NCBI RefSeq assembly: GCF_025460805.1
Contig: NZ_JAMXFJ010000028.1
Span: 1-53,739, forward strand
Reading direction: 5' to 3'
Origin: Microvirga sesbaniae
GTDB taxonomy: Bacteria > Pseudomonadota > Alphaproteobacteria > Rhizobiales > Beijerinckiaceae
DNA: 53,739 nucleotides
Of this stretch, positions 15,559-24,113 are shown one piece after another (the stretch's first letter is position 1; every line of letters begins with the position of its first letter). The notes below the pieces were generated by a model. It saw only the letters and a program-made list of their open reading frames with translations. It was not told where the DNA came from and made no database searches. The translations under genes and the position numbers were made by a program.

Positions 15559-15864
15559 ATGCCACCCATTGAAACGGATCCAGACTTCAAACCCTACACA
15601 ACGGCAAACGCCGACGACTGCATCGATCAGGCGATCACCCGGCTTGAGGACCAAATCGAGCAGCTCAGGTCCGTCAAAGGATCTGGGCCGGCGATTGCCG
15701 CGGTCATTGGAAAAGCACGGGAGGTTTATGGCGATGAAGGCCCGCTGTGGCTCCTTGAGTATAATCAGGTCCTGCAGACGACCCCTTTGGATCTCGTACT
15801 CCAGGGTAAGGCTGAGCGTGTCCTCACGCTGCTGGGCCAGATCAAGTATGGAGTGTACGTATGA
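15559..15864 (+). CDS. Short MbcA/ParS/Xre-type antitoxin-like protein
   Basis: A 101-residue protein whose second half, GPLWLLEYNQVLQTTPLDLV followed by LQGKAERVLTLLGQIKYGVY, follows the MbcA/ParS C-terminal pattern (W..pn..L.g.tPle.l..g....v...l..i.yG). That domain normally binds a RES-family toxin. The N-terminal half (DDCIDQAITRLEDQIEQL) is a charged helix rather than an Xre helix-turn-helix. ATG 15559 has GGGAGAG upstream. There is no RES toxin next to it; the only one in the window is at 31549. Confidence 0.6.
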   Translation: MPPIETDPDFKPYTTANADDCIDQAITRLEDQIEQLRSVKGSGPAIAAVIGKAREVYGDEGPLWLLEYNQVLQTTPLDLVLQGKAERVLTLLGQIKYGVYV

Positions 15865-16001
15865 GCGCGGAGGAATGACTATCGCGAAGTGTACTGAAAT
15901 CCGCTGGCGGACGGCCCGTGAGCAGCCGGAAAGTCATTGGAGGCGCCCGTGGCATCGACATTGTTCGCGAACCTGAGATATCAACGAGGAGGCGTCCGGA
16001 C

Positions 16002-16958
16002 ATGACCGATTCAATGATCGCCGAGCTGATAGCGGCGGGTGAGGTGCGGAAAGCCGAGCTGGTCGAGTTGGCTGGCGGGCTCTACATGCCCTCGTATGTC
16101 GCCGCGATCCTCAACATACCCCAACAATTAGTCGAGGAGCGGCGCAAGGCGGGGGAGCTGATCGCTGTCGAGGCACAAGAAGGCTACCGCTATCCAGCCT
16201 GTCAGTTCACGCCAGACGGGATCGTGGCGGGGCTCTCCGAGGTCTTGGCCGTGATGCCAATCCGGCATGACTGGATGCAGCTTGAATGGCTCCTGGTCCC
16301 GGATGAGGCGCTGGAAGGGCTTTCCCCGCTCGAGGCTCTCAGAGCAGGGCGCCTTGAGGACGTGCTCAACATCGCTCGGGACCATGAACGACAGGATCCG
16401 CGACGGGTTCTGTCAACAGAGGAGCCACCCGACGACATCACGGCCCTCCTTGCAGACGATCTTGCCGATCTTGACCATGAGATTCCTCGGAAAGGGGAAC
16501 ACGGTCCTAGACCTTCGGATCGGCCGCTTAGCGATCCCGGGAAGGGTGTCCTCGTCATGAAGGGATCCGGCCTCGGGCCCCTGGTCAGCCTGGAAGAGGG
16601 TAAAGCGCTGCTGGACGAAATCATAGTCGATGACGACTCGACAGACTGGGCAGCATCCGGACTCCTGGCTGCTGACCGCACGGTGGAGAAGCTTGGTATC
16701 TCCGCCGCGACGCTCGAAAGTTGGCGAGAGAGCGGCAAGGTCATTGCCTTCTGCAAAGAAGCCCAAGGATTTGTCTATCCGGCGCGGCAGTTTGAGCACT
16801 CCCGACCGATCGGAGGACTCGATCAGGTTGGCGGGTACTTCCCGGCCCCTGAGGAAGCGTGGGAGTGGCTGGTGACGCCCAATCCGTACACCGAGAGCAC
16901 GGCGCCGATCGACCGGCTGCGATCAGGGCATATCGAAGAGGTCGTTCGGGCTGCGTAA
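16002..16958 (+). CDS. Tandem antitoxin-like protein: two similar DNA-binding/MbcA-like modules fused
   Basis: A 318-residue protein built of two related halves. Half one (about 15-130) has SYVAAILNIPQQLVEERRKA, then AVEAQEGYRYPACQFTPDGI, then LEWLLVPDEALEGLSPLEAL and RAGRLEDVLNIA. Half two (about 215-318) has TVEKLGISAATLESWRESGK, then AFCKEAQGFVYPARQFEHSR, then EWLVTPNPYTESTAPIDRLR and SGHIEEVV. Each half therefore carries a helix-turn-helix-like segment, a YPA-x-QF element and a ParS/MbcA-like tail. The linker between them is acidic. ATG 16002 has GAGGAGG 9 bases upstream. DUF433 follows 1 base after the stop, so this is an operon. No partner toxin is visible. Confidence 0.65.
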   Translation: MTDSMIAELIAAGEVRKAELVELAGGLYMPSYVAAILNIPQQLVEERRKAGELIAVEAQEGYRYPACQFTPDGIVAGLSEVLAVMPIRHDWMQLEWLLVPDEALEGLSPLEALRAGRLEDVLNIARDHERQDPRRVLSTEEPPDDITALLADDLADLDHEIPRKGEHGPRPSDRPLSDPGKGVLVMKGSGLGPLVSLEEGKALLDEIIVDDDSTDWAASGLLAADRTVEKLGISAATLESWRESGKVIAFCKEAQGFVYPARQFEHSRPIGGLDQVGGYFPAPEEAWEWLVTPNPYTESTAPIDRLRSGHIEEVVRAA

Positions 16959-16959
16959 G

Positions 16960-17274
16960 GTGCGCTTGACTTCCAGTGAGGATACGAACGCAAGCCGAGA
17001 CGACACGACTGTCTCGGATCCCGAAACCCTGGGTGGCATGCCGGTCACCAAAGGCACACGGGTCTTAGCCTATGACTTGGCGGCGTCCGTCAAGGCAGGT
17101 ATCCCGCGGGATCGTATATTAGCAGTCTATCCCACCATCAAAGAGCACCATCTGGATCTGGCTGTCGCTTACGTTGACGCTAATCCATCGCCGCGGCAGA
17201 CCCGTCATAGGCTTCCTTCATGGCCGGGAGCAACTTTGGTAAAGTCGGGGCGGATACCGCGGAGGAAGAGATGA
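16960..17274 (+). CDS. DUF433 domain protein (antitoxin-like)
   Basis: A 104-residue protein with the DUF433 signature: DPETLGGMPVTKGTRVLAYD, then LAASVKAGIPRDRILAVYPT and LDLAVAYVDANPS. DUF433 proteins are winged-helix antitoxins often paired with a PIN-like toxin. The first residues come from a GTG at 16960, 1 base after the upstream stop, so translation is coupled. Its own stop overlaps the next start (ATGA at 17271-17274). The normal PIN-domain partner is absent; the next gene is a small acidic protein instead. Confidence 0.75.
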   Translation: MRLTSSEDTNASRDDTTVSDPETLGGMPVTKGTRVLAYDLAASVKAGIPRDRILAVYPTIKEHHLDLAVAYVDANPSPRQTRHRLPSWPGATLVKSGRIPRRKR

Positions 17275-17489
17275 TGGCCGAGCCCCAGGATCTTGAGTAC
17301 GCAGGACCTGACTGGTCCGAGCAGCTCAGGTGTGCAATCCGGGAGGCCATTGCCGAGGCTGTCGCGGAGCATCAGAGAAAAGGGAATCCTGTGTACTTCG
17401 CAGACGATGCGGGTTGCTTGTGTGTGATGATGCCCAACGGACATGAGCGCCGGCTGACCGATGACGAGATCGAGGCTTTCACGCGATAA
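17271..17489 (+). CDS. Small acidic unknown protein coupled to DUF433
   Basis: A 72-residue acidic protein: WSEQLRCAIREAIAEAVAEH is an amphipathic helix, then strands KGNPVYFADDAGCLCVMMPN and the tail RRLTDDEIEAFTR. The ATG overlaps the DUF433 stop by four bases (ATGA), with GGAGGAAG upstream, so the two are translated together. No family is recognised. The coupling suggests it is a functional partner of the DUF433 protein. Confidence 0.65.
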   Translation: MMAEPQDLEYAGPDWSEQLRCAIREAIAEAVAEHQRKGNPVYFADDAGCLCVMMPNGHERRLTDDEIEAFTR

Positions 17490-17507
17490 CCGTTTGCCTA
17501 GGACCAC

Positions 17508-17714
17508 TTACGCATCAGGGAAGCCGAAAGGATTGTTGCAACTTCGGCCATATTGAATGCGAGGGGCTACGCTCTCAGCCATCGGCGGACTTCTTGTCAA
17601 AAGGGGCGTTATCAGATTCCCAGTTTTTAGCAGGGCGATGTAGGCGGTCATCAGGACCTGCAGATCATTGACATCCAACTCTTGGCGGGCAAGGCAATCG
17701 AGGCCCTGACAAGC
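17508..17714 (-). pseudogene. Coding-like remnant on the minus strand
   Basis: A minus-strand frame between two stops reads QGLDCLARQELDVNDLQVLM, then TAYIALLKTGNLITPLL. It then runs across the 15-base edge motif at 17588-17602 into sequence that looks non-coding. It has no ATG or GTG in its first part. I read it as the end of an old gene cut at the motif, perhaps where a mobile element sat. The family is unknown. Confidence 0.35.
17588..17602 (-). repeat. 15-base edge motif TTTTGACAAGAAGTC, copy 2 (solitary)
   Basis: An exact copy of the motif at 14930-14944 and 45199-45213, but without a recombinase beside it. The flanking sequence after AAGTC differs from the other two. It may mark an empty or vacated site. 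Confidence 0.5.
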
Positions 17715-18344
17715 TTACTTCACTGCCAGTCGTGTCGTGGTTCCTAAGAGCGGAACACATCAACCGTGAGCCATTCGCTAGCTTATGTTCTGTGATCGGC
17801 GAGGCGAGGGCGATCATCTTATCATCGATGGACTGGCATGCCCCGACCAAGAGACGTCTCAGACGGGGAGCCTCAGATGCCGGTTGCATCATTACATTCA
17901 CAACATGGGCTGATACGCCACTCGCCCGATAGTGGGATGACGAGCGGGCAAGGTCAGCAATCAGGAACCGTCCGAATTGTTTCAGCCAAGCGGAGCATCA
18001 ACACTGGCGCGGATGGTTCCTATGGGAGGAGGGGAGCGGCGACCCAGGAGGCCTTGGTTCCAAGAGCTGACGAACGGGACGATGTCCGGATGGGTGAGAG
18101 CCAATGCTCAAAATTCCCGAAAGTGGACAGTGTTCGCTTTGCTGAACCCTTCCTTGCCGTTCCCAGCAAGAGACATTTGAGACGTCAGATGGGTGAGGGT
18201 GGGACCAAGAAAATCCCAAGAAGGACATTCCAGGCTGCTGTGCCGTGAACCGGCGCAGCATGCGGCCGTCCGACCTCATTGCATGAGCCCGGGTGTTAGC
18301 AGCTGAAAGAGCACGGGCTCACCTCCGATCAACCCATCTACGAA
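17715..18344. other. No gene seen
   Basis: About 630 bases with several short overlapping frames in all directions, none with family resemblance or a good ribosome site. The promoter of the Clp-like operon should lie at its right end. Confidence 0.45.
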
Positions 18345-19322
18345 ATGAGACCTATGACGACTGATGTGAATACCACCCAAGCGATCCTGGAGGAGTTTCG
18401 GGTCAAGGCCAAGGAGGACATCTTTGGGCAAGATGCTGCCATCGATGCCCTCGCGGCCGAACTTGCCCTCTGCTTTGCAAACCGCTCCGACGATCGTCCT
18501 CTGGGCGTCTTCGTGCTGGCTGGCCCTGATGCCAATGACACCAAAGCCGGCATCTTCCATCCCTTTACAGCGGCCTTGGGGGCCGCAGGACACTTCTACG
18601 ATTTGTCTCCGCCGTGGGGCGGCGAGGACGCCATAATCCTCGGGCTGAATCGGGGCTTTCCTCAGAGTATGTCGTTGCCGCAGTTCCTGCGGGGCAACCC
18701 GAAATCGGTGATCGTTCTCAATGCCATTGAACGGGCGCATCCGACCATCGTCAGTCGCCTCATGTCAGCCTGGACCGCCAATGTCCTGCAGGACCCCTCA
18801 GGGAGGGAGGTCTCGACGCGCGAGGCTGTCTTCATCCTCAAGACCGAGCTGGCAGAGGGCGAGATTGGTGAACTTGCCCGCCAGGAGAGCGATCCCGACC
18901 GACTCCATGTGTCAGCCGTCAAGCTGCTGGCCGATGCCGGGTTTCCGATCCCTGTACTCAGAAGCGTCGACGCCGTGATCTGCCTGAAGAGGCTGACGAC
19001 GGGCGAGCTGACGCGGCATCACTGCCAGGGACTTGAGGACCAAGTCCACGCACATGGTTTGGTGCTTGAGGAGGGCGGTCTGGATGCACGCCTTGTGACC
19101 TACGGCCTGCATCCCGTACTCGGTGCCTATGCAAACGGCGTTCAGGCCTTGCTTGATCGCCTCGACGTGGACCTTGCCCTCGCGAAGGACAAGGGCGCTG
19201 AGAAGGTTCGGCTTGTTCTTGGAGAGGAGAGCATTCTGGTTCTCCCAATCGATCGTGCGCTTGAGGAGGACGCAGCCTCAAAGTCGGGTACCGACGATCA
19301 GGAGGTCCGGGGCAATGAGTAG
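18345..19322 (+). CDS. Clp/ClpB D2-like AAA+ protein with degenerate Walker motifs (pseudo-ATPase)
   Basis: A 325-residue protein that follows the second ATPase domain of ClpA/ClpB. It starts with DIFGQDAAIDALAAELALCF (ClpB: GQD.A...v), then DRPLGVFVLAGPDANDTK where ClpB has GP.GVGKT. Next comes SVIVLNAIERAHPTIVSRLM where ClpB has the Walker B DEIEKAHP, then LQDPSGREVSTREAVFILKT and FPIPVLRSVDAVICLKRLTT in place of the RPEFLNRID/v.F.pL block. Both nucleotide-binding motifs and the arginine sensor are lost, so ATP hydrolysis is very unlikely. It may act as a scaffold, adaptor or substrate-binding protein. The next gene overlaps its end by eight bases. Confidence 0.65.
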   Translation: MRPMTTDVNTTQAILEEFRVKAKEDIFGQDAAIDALAAELALCFANRSDDRPLGVFVLAGPDANDTKAGIFHPFTAALGAAGHFYDLSPPWGGEDAIILGLNRGFPQSMSLPQFLRGNPKSVIVLNAIERAHPTIVSRLMSAWTANVLQDPSGREVSTREAVFILKTELAEGEIGELARQESDPDRLHVSAVKLLADAGFPIPVLRSVDAVICLKRLTTGELTRHHCQGLEDQVHAHGLVLEEGGLDARLVTYGLHPVLGAYANGVQALLDRLDVDLALAKDKGAEKVRLVLGEESILVLPIDRALEEDAASKSGTDDQEVRGNE

Positions 19323-19827
19323 TCAGGATCTCGAGACCTCGGCGCGGCTCGAGGCCCATGCGCTGCTCGACCGTCTGACGATAGATGGAGCGACTTTTTC
19401 CCGTGAGGATGCAAGGCGGCTGATCGCCCTGATCCCGGTCACGCCCCGGCGGCGGTTCTCCTTCACCGGTCTGTTCCAGGGTCGCGGGCTTGGCTTTCGC
19501 GGGCGGGCTGCCGGGGTCGGCGATGTCGAACTCGATGGAGAAAGCAAGGAAAGGCGGGTATCCTGGAACACCCCGATGTCTTACAGGATCGGGGGTTACG
19601 TGGTTACGCATACGCCTGGGCAGATCCTCATCGATTTGATGTGGATTGCGACGCGGGAAGACTTGTCCGGGCAGAGCTGTCAGCTCGTCTACGATACTGA
19701 GACCGGCGAGCCACGAGCCATGGAGATCTCGGTTCAGCGGACGCTGACGTTGTTGGTCATCCGCTTGGCATACATTTCCTACGTGCCTTGGAAGACGCCG
19801 GAGGTCGGACGCACAAGGGACGGCTGA
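19315..19827 (+). CDS. Unknown protein, translationally coupled to the Clp-like gene
   Basis: A 170-residue protein starting at ATG 19315, inside the end of the upstream gene, with GGAGG 10 bases before it. The N-terminal third is helical (LEAHALLDRLTIDGATFSRE). The rest is strand-rich and ends in TLTLLVIRLAYISYVPW. SCQLVYDTETGEPRAMEISV is a conserved-looking block. There is no signal peptide or membrane helix and no family is recognised. The overlap implies fixed stoichiometry with the Clp-like pseudo-ATPase. Confidence 0.65.
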   Translation: MSSQDLETSARLEAHALLDRLTIDGATFSREDARRLIALIPVTPRRRFSFTGLFQGRGLGFRGRAAGVGDVELDGESKERRVSWNTPMSYRIGGYVVTHTPGQILIDLMWIATREDLSGQSCQLVYDTETGEPRAMEISVQRTLTLLVIRLAYISYVPWKTPEVGRTRDG

Positions 19828-19866
19828 TCTATAGTCGGTTGCAGACTTGCGGATGGTTCCAGTGGG

Positions 19867-20334
19867 GTGGGATCTGGCGTTCAGCATAACGACGGCTGGT
19901 ACTCTCCGAACCCGGAGCGTGACGCCGCCTATACCGGCCTCGTCTTCGCCTCTCCCTATAAGGGCGAGTCCCTGACCCGGTACTCCTGGGCACTGTCCAT
20001 GTCCGGCCCAGCCCTGCAGCACCCGGCGTTCAAGCGCCTGGCGCACCTTGCCGACGTGATCCGCAACGGCGGCATCAAGGAGGCCGTGGCCCAGTATCAG
20101 CCCCGCGAGTGGGACGCCGATCTGGTCCGCCTCATGGAGACGATGGATTGGACCTTCGACGAAGCCGATCGGCCGAAGAGCGAGTCCTACGACCAGCGCC
20201 GGGAAATCAGCTGTCGCCTCCATGCCCTGCCGCTGGAAGTCGCGATCGCGTTCCTGCACGTGCCAGCGCACATGTGGCAGTACGCCTACCGCCTCCTCCA
20301 TAACCACCCGGAGGCGCTGAAGGCCGCGGCGTAA
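19867..20334 (+). CDS. Unknown protein, 155 residues
   Basis: The protein begins at a GTG (19867) and contains WYSPNPERDAAYTGLVFASP, then SLTRYSWALSMSGPALQHPA, then a helical C-terminal half (AVAQYQPREWDADLVRLMET, YAYRLLHNHPEALKAAA). It follows the Clp-like pair by 40 bases and ends before a strong terminator, so it is probably the last gene of that unit. No family is recognised. Codon choice is GC-rich and consistent through the gene. Confidence 0.6.
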   Translation: MGSGVQHNDGWYSPNPERDAAYTGLVFASPYKGESLTRYSWALSMSGPALQHPAFKRLAHLADVIRNGGIKEAVAQYQPREWDADLVRLMETMDWTFDEADRPKSESYDQRREISCRLHALPLEVAIAFLHVPAHMWQYAYRLLHNHPEALKAAA

Positions 20335-20415
20335 GGTCCGCCCCTGCCATTCAGAGAAGGCTATAGAACCTAAGGTCGCAGACTCGGCGAGGCTCTCATC
20401 CGAACAGAAACACCA

Positions 20416-20450
20416 AAAGGCGGCACGTCATACGACGGCCGCCTTTCTTT
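20416..20450. terminator. Rho-independent terminator, probably bidirectional
   Basis: AAAGGCGGC (20416-20424) pairs with GCCGCCTTT (20438-20446), followed by TTTCTTT on the plus strand and a shorter TTTT on the minus strand. It lies between convergent genes ending at 20334 and 20470. Confidence 0.8.
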
Positions 20451-20469
20451 ATGGGCATCCCCTCAAATC

Positions 20470-21816
20470 CTATGGAGGGAAGGGCACGAACCGAAGGCGC
20501 TCAGGAAAGTTCTTCGGTTCACCCGCCCAGGACCGGACGTCCGGAACAACGTTCGGGTCCTGTTCGGCCCAAAGGGCGAGATCGATCCGCGAGAAGCCCT
20601 TCGGCCATTCCATTGCGTCGACGATCTCACGCCAGACGAGATGCTCGCTGTCTTCCAGGTTGCCGAGAGCGATATAATCGAAATGGGCAACCCACATCCG
20701 GGCCAGATCGTCGCTCATCTCACCCTTTGCAGCGCGCTCGCTAAACTGCTCGGCGTCGGTGACGCGGGCATCGATCACACGCCAAACCGCGACGCGATCG
20801 CGTTCACGCTGAATCTCTCGCTCAAGGCGAAATTTTTTTGCCCGATAAACACCGGCAACAGAACGATAGATCCGGAGATCGTTCTCGAAACGCTCCTGTC
20901 TATCTTCCTCGTTCTCCTCATCGTGGTAGGAGGCTGCCAAGATCCATTTCGTCATATCCTCGTCAGCCATTTCCTCACTTGGACTCGTCGAAAGTCCGAA
21001 ATATGGAAACAGCGAAAGAACAGCGGCGTCAACTTTGGACCGATCCATGGCATCCGAGAAGTCATAACGACGGGTGAATTTCGTCCGACGGACGCTTGGA
21101 TCCGGCACTTCCTCGCCCGGCTCGTTCTCGGCATCGAGACGCGCCTGCAACAGAGCAGCCCGCTCGGCCAACTCCGCCTCATACTCAGGATCGTTCTCGA
21201 CCACGGTGATCTGCACCGTCCGGGTCTCGACCGGCTTGATCTCGAACGCCGTCTCCGTCGTCTCGATCTGAATGGTGTCCACACCGAGGCCAGCAGCCAG
21301 AGTCGACTCCAGCAGAGCGGCCGCAACCTTCGGCGCAGCCTTAGGAGCCGGAGTCGGCACACGCGCCGGCGCCGCCGTCACGGGAGAAACCGTGCCGGAC
21401 GTCGTACGCGAGGAGGCGCGGCTTGCCTTGCGCCCACCAGAAGCGCGCGCGGGTGGCTGCCCCTGTGCTGCCAGCTTCACCTTCGCCCGAGACCGACGGG
21501 GGGCGCGCTGGCCTGGGGGGTGTTTGCGCGGCCGGCCCCGACCACGTTTGACGGGAGCTTCCTCGAATGTGTTGGCAAGGCCCATGGCAGCCAGATCCGC
21601 CTCACGGCTGCGGATGTAGCGGCCGTGAGGGGTCAGGTAGTCGATCCTCTTGATCTCCAACTCGGCCCGCCGCAGTTCTTCCTTCGCTTTGTCGATTGCC
21701 GCCTGATAGCTGCGCTCGATCTCCTCGATGGCGGCCTTGCAGTTCTTGATAACCGTCGTCTCAAAACGATGCTGTCGGTCCGTGGGACGCTCCTTACCCC
21801 ATATATACTTTACCAT
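20470..21816 (-). CDS. AT-hook-containing protein of unknown function
   Basis: A 448-residue protein. Residues 20-65 are a helical, coiled-coil-like segment (KAAIEEIERSYQAAIDKAKE, LRRAELEIKRIDYL). An AT-hook follows near 90 (KRGRGRPRKHPPG) inside a basic, low-complexity linker rich in Pro, Ala and Arg to about 170. The acidic C-terminal half has RRYDFSDAMDRSKVDAAVLS, EREIQRERDRVAVWRVIDAR and a Trp-rich end (LALWAEQDPNVVPDVRSWAG). AT-hooks bind the minor groove of AT-rich DNA. The gene borders the iteron-like array, so it is a candidate for binding it; it does not resemble a known initiator. Confidence 0.65.
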   Translation of the reverse strand: MVKYIWGKERPTDRQHRFETTVIKNCKAAIEEIERSYQAAIDKAKEELRRAELEIKRIDYLTPHGRYIRSREADLAAMGLANTFEEAPVKRGRGRPRKHPPGQRAPRRSRAKVKLAAQGQPPARASGGRKASRASSRTTSGTVSPVTAAPARVPTPAPKAAPKVAAALLESTLAAGLGVDTIQIETTETAFEIKPVETRTVQITVVENDPEYEAELAERAALLQARLDAENEPGEEVPDPSVRRTKFTRRYDFSDAMDRSKVDAAVLSLFPYFGLSTSPSEEMADEDMTKWILAASYHDEENEEDRQERFENDLRIYRSVAGVYRAKKFRLEREIQRERDRVAVWRVIDARVTDAEQFSERAAKGEMSDDLARMWVAHFDYIALGNLEDSEHLVWREIVDAMEWPKGFSRIDLALWAEQDPNVVPDVRSWAGEPKNFPERLRFVPFPP

Positions 21817-22965
21817 CAGCCCCCACCCGATTCATGCTCCTGCGGAGCAAAGGTGCCCTGTGGGCACGTGACATTTTAGTCCCTCATATTATACCGTACC
21901 GGCAAATTCCGCGTCAATTTTTGCATATGGATTGTGCAGACCGCGAGCGGCCGAGATCAGGGGTGAGAATAAACGCCAGAGTTTATTCGCGCCCGATTTC
22001 CGACACCTCCCGCGCCTCAGAATGTGGGAACACAGTGTAACAAAAATTCGCACAAGGTCGATGAGGCCCAAGTCCTATGAATGTAGATTATGCTAAAAAT
22101 GGTGCCGCTGTGTTCTCATTCGCTCCGTGGTCATTGATCCGATTGCTTTGCCGCTTTCGCCAGTTCCCCAATCCCAGTCCCAGGGCTTGGTGAGAAAAGG
22201 CACTCCCGGAAATTCGCACATGGTCGAGAACGCTCCCTGGCGCAACCAACGGCCCCGCTGAACTGCGGATTTTTCGGCCCTATGGATTCACATTTCTGGG
22301 CCCGAAATCCGAGGCCCCAATGAGACTGGCTGAGCTGCGCTTGCCGGTCTTGATCTGATCCTGCGGGGAACTGCTGTCACTCGCGGGCTCAGGTATGTTC
22401 GCACTTGATCCGCGGGTTGCGTCTCAGTGGGTGGCCTAGGTTAGACTTCACAGGAGCGTCGAGGGGACTGGAAACGGTAGGTAACCAGATATTCTCACTG
22501 CGCGATAACGTCAGTGGCTGACCAATGAGAAAGCAGCGGTGCACGTATTTGCGATCTAGCTCGGAAAGTTATGGAAAAGAACGACAATGAGGAGGAGCCT
22601 GGTGCATGATGGTCTGCATCGCTGGGGTGTCTGGGCGACAAGCGCCGGGCTCGCGCAGACCGGTTAATAATCGTGACGCGGGTGGGGGCCACCGGAGCTG
22701 TACTGCGCAGCGCAGCGCCTGAGGGGCCGAGATGCCGCAGAAAATTGGCGTACAATTTTCTCACTCGCAAACTGTGGATTCGCTCGCTGAGCCACAGAAA
22801 AAATGGTGCGCTGGATATTCGCATTTCTGGTTCTGGCGATTGCTGTTGCGGCGCCAGTAATCTCGGCCAGAGGGCGTTCCCTGAGAGACTTCTCTCGCCC
22901 GAACTCGCGATAGACTTCATCAGTGGAGACCATCCGGGCGACACTTGGATGCTTCCAACCAGCGA
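21817..22965. other. No convincing gene; AT-rich flank of the repeat array
   Basis: About 1.15 kb without a credible gene on either strand. It holds AT-rich patches such as CAATTTTTGCATATGG near 21915, which recalls the tail of the repeats that follow (GTTTTTGTGCA). Long frames on both strands here lack family resemblance and run into the repeats. Confidence 0.5.
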
Positions 22966-23374
22966 GGCTCAATACCGCAAACCCTCCGCAGAACGTCTCA
23001 GCAAGGCCCGTGCGGAGGTCAAGGAGCGGCTTTGGACCCATCTGGGGCGGCGGTCGGAAGCCGGAAGCCGTACGGGCCGCAGGAGGCTCAATACTGTAAA
23101 ATTTGTGGGTCGGGTCCGAAGGCTCAATACCACAGTTCTGGCGCAGCAACATTATGGCATATCTCTAGGGCTCAATACCGTAGTTTTTGTGCACTGGGTT
23201 GGGGCTCAATACCGTAGCCTTGGCGCAGCAACGTTCTATCAGCGCAATTAGGGCTCAATACCACAGTTTTTGTGCACGGATGGCCCGGGCTCAATACCGT
23301 AAACTTTATGCAGGAATTTCATCCTCACACCTCTAGGTCCATCCTGGGGCTCAATACCTCAGTTTTTATGCAGC
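22966..23374 (+). repeat. Eight iteron-like direct repeats, core GGCTCAATACC
   Basis: Core copies start at 22966, 23085, 23121, 23169, 23203, 23252, 23288 and 23348, all in the same direction. The second copy has GGCTCAATACT. Six copies are followed by a looser tail related to GTAGTTTTTGTGCA, giving a repeat of about 26 bases; some tails read GCGCAGCAAC or TTATGCAG instead. The start-to-start distances are 119, 36, 48, 34, 49, 36 and 60, all close to multiples of 12. This is the layout of plasmid iterons or a partition centromere that binds a protein on one face of DNA. No gene of known initiator type is adjacent. Confidence 0.75.
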
Positions 23375-24113
23375 AGCGATCAGAGCGCTGGATTGACTCC
23401 GAATTTGACGCACGCTGGGACTTCGCCCATTGCGGCGAGAGCCTGTCTTACCGGAGCGATTAAAGGCTCCCTACCGATCGCCTGATCAGATCCAATCCGT
23501 AGCGACGGACGGACAATGAGGCGCAAAAAATCGGCGCAACGCAGCTCCCTGCGTTCGCTGCCTGCAGATAGTAACGAGCAAATCTTGACCGCTTTTGTGA
23601 CCCTCTCGTCCCATATTTTTCGGGCCTCACAAATAGGGTTGCACGTTCCCGCTCAAGGCCGGGTTGATCCTGTTGCAACGTGGTCGTTGACTGGCCTCAC
23701 AGAGGTGATCAGGAGTGGTGATCCCGATCAATTTTTGCACTAGTATTTTGCACGCCATTGCCATGTCTCCCCAAGCCCGCTTTGGATCGAAGCCAACGTG
23801 ACGATGCCGATTGGCACTCGGCTGGTCGGTGGTCAGCGACTGTTCCTCAAGCAGCCACCTCCCTTTGGCGAGAACGGGGCGAACCTCGAATGTCGATGCT
23901 ACAGACAGGCAAGCACTGGCCTGCCAGATGCGTCCGGCAGGCGATGTGGTTGTGCCAGTTCACGTGAGGCAGAGCAGGCGGGGAGATCTTGGATAGCTTC
24001 ATCCAAACTCGTCATGCAGTGCCGTTCAACGGAACGGCCGTCGCACGTTACCGATGATCTGTTTCGCAGTGATATAACTTCGTACCGCGCGCTCGCCACG
24101 CTGTGACGCAGCC
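23375..24113. other. No gene seen
   Basis: About 740 bases between the repeats and the zinc-finger-like gene. ATTTTTGCAC and ATTTTGCAC near 23730-23752 recall the repeat tail. No frame resembles a protein family. Confidence 0.45.

Noticed and set aside
17977..18180. Small plus-strand frame of 67 residues
   Set aside because: It has no ribosome site and no family resemblance, and overlaps competing frames in a gene-poor stretch.
18958..20307. A 449-residue minus-strand frame
   Set aside because: It is antisense to three coupled plus-strand genes with better starts and spacing, and is rich in Pro, Arg and His as shadow frames are.
22673..23251. A 192-residue plus-strand frame over the repeats
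   Set aside because: Its translation is mostly the repeats themselves and has no ribosome site or family resemblance.
22966..23374. CRISPR array
   Set aside because: The conserved core is only about 11 bases, the tails vary, spacers range widely in length, and no cas genes are present. The layout fits iterons better.
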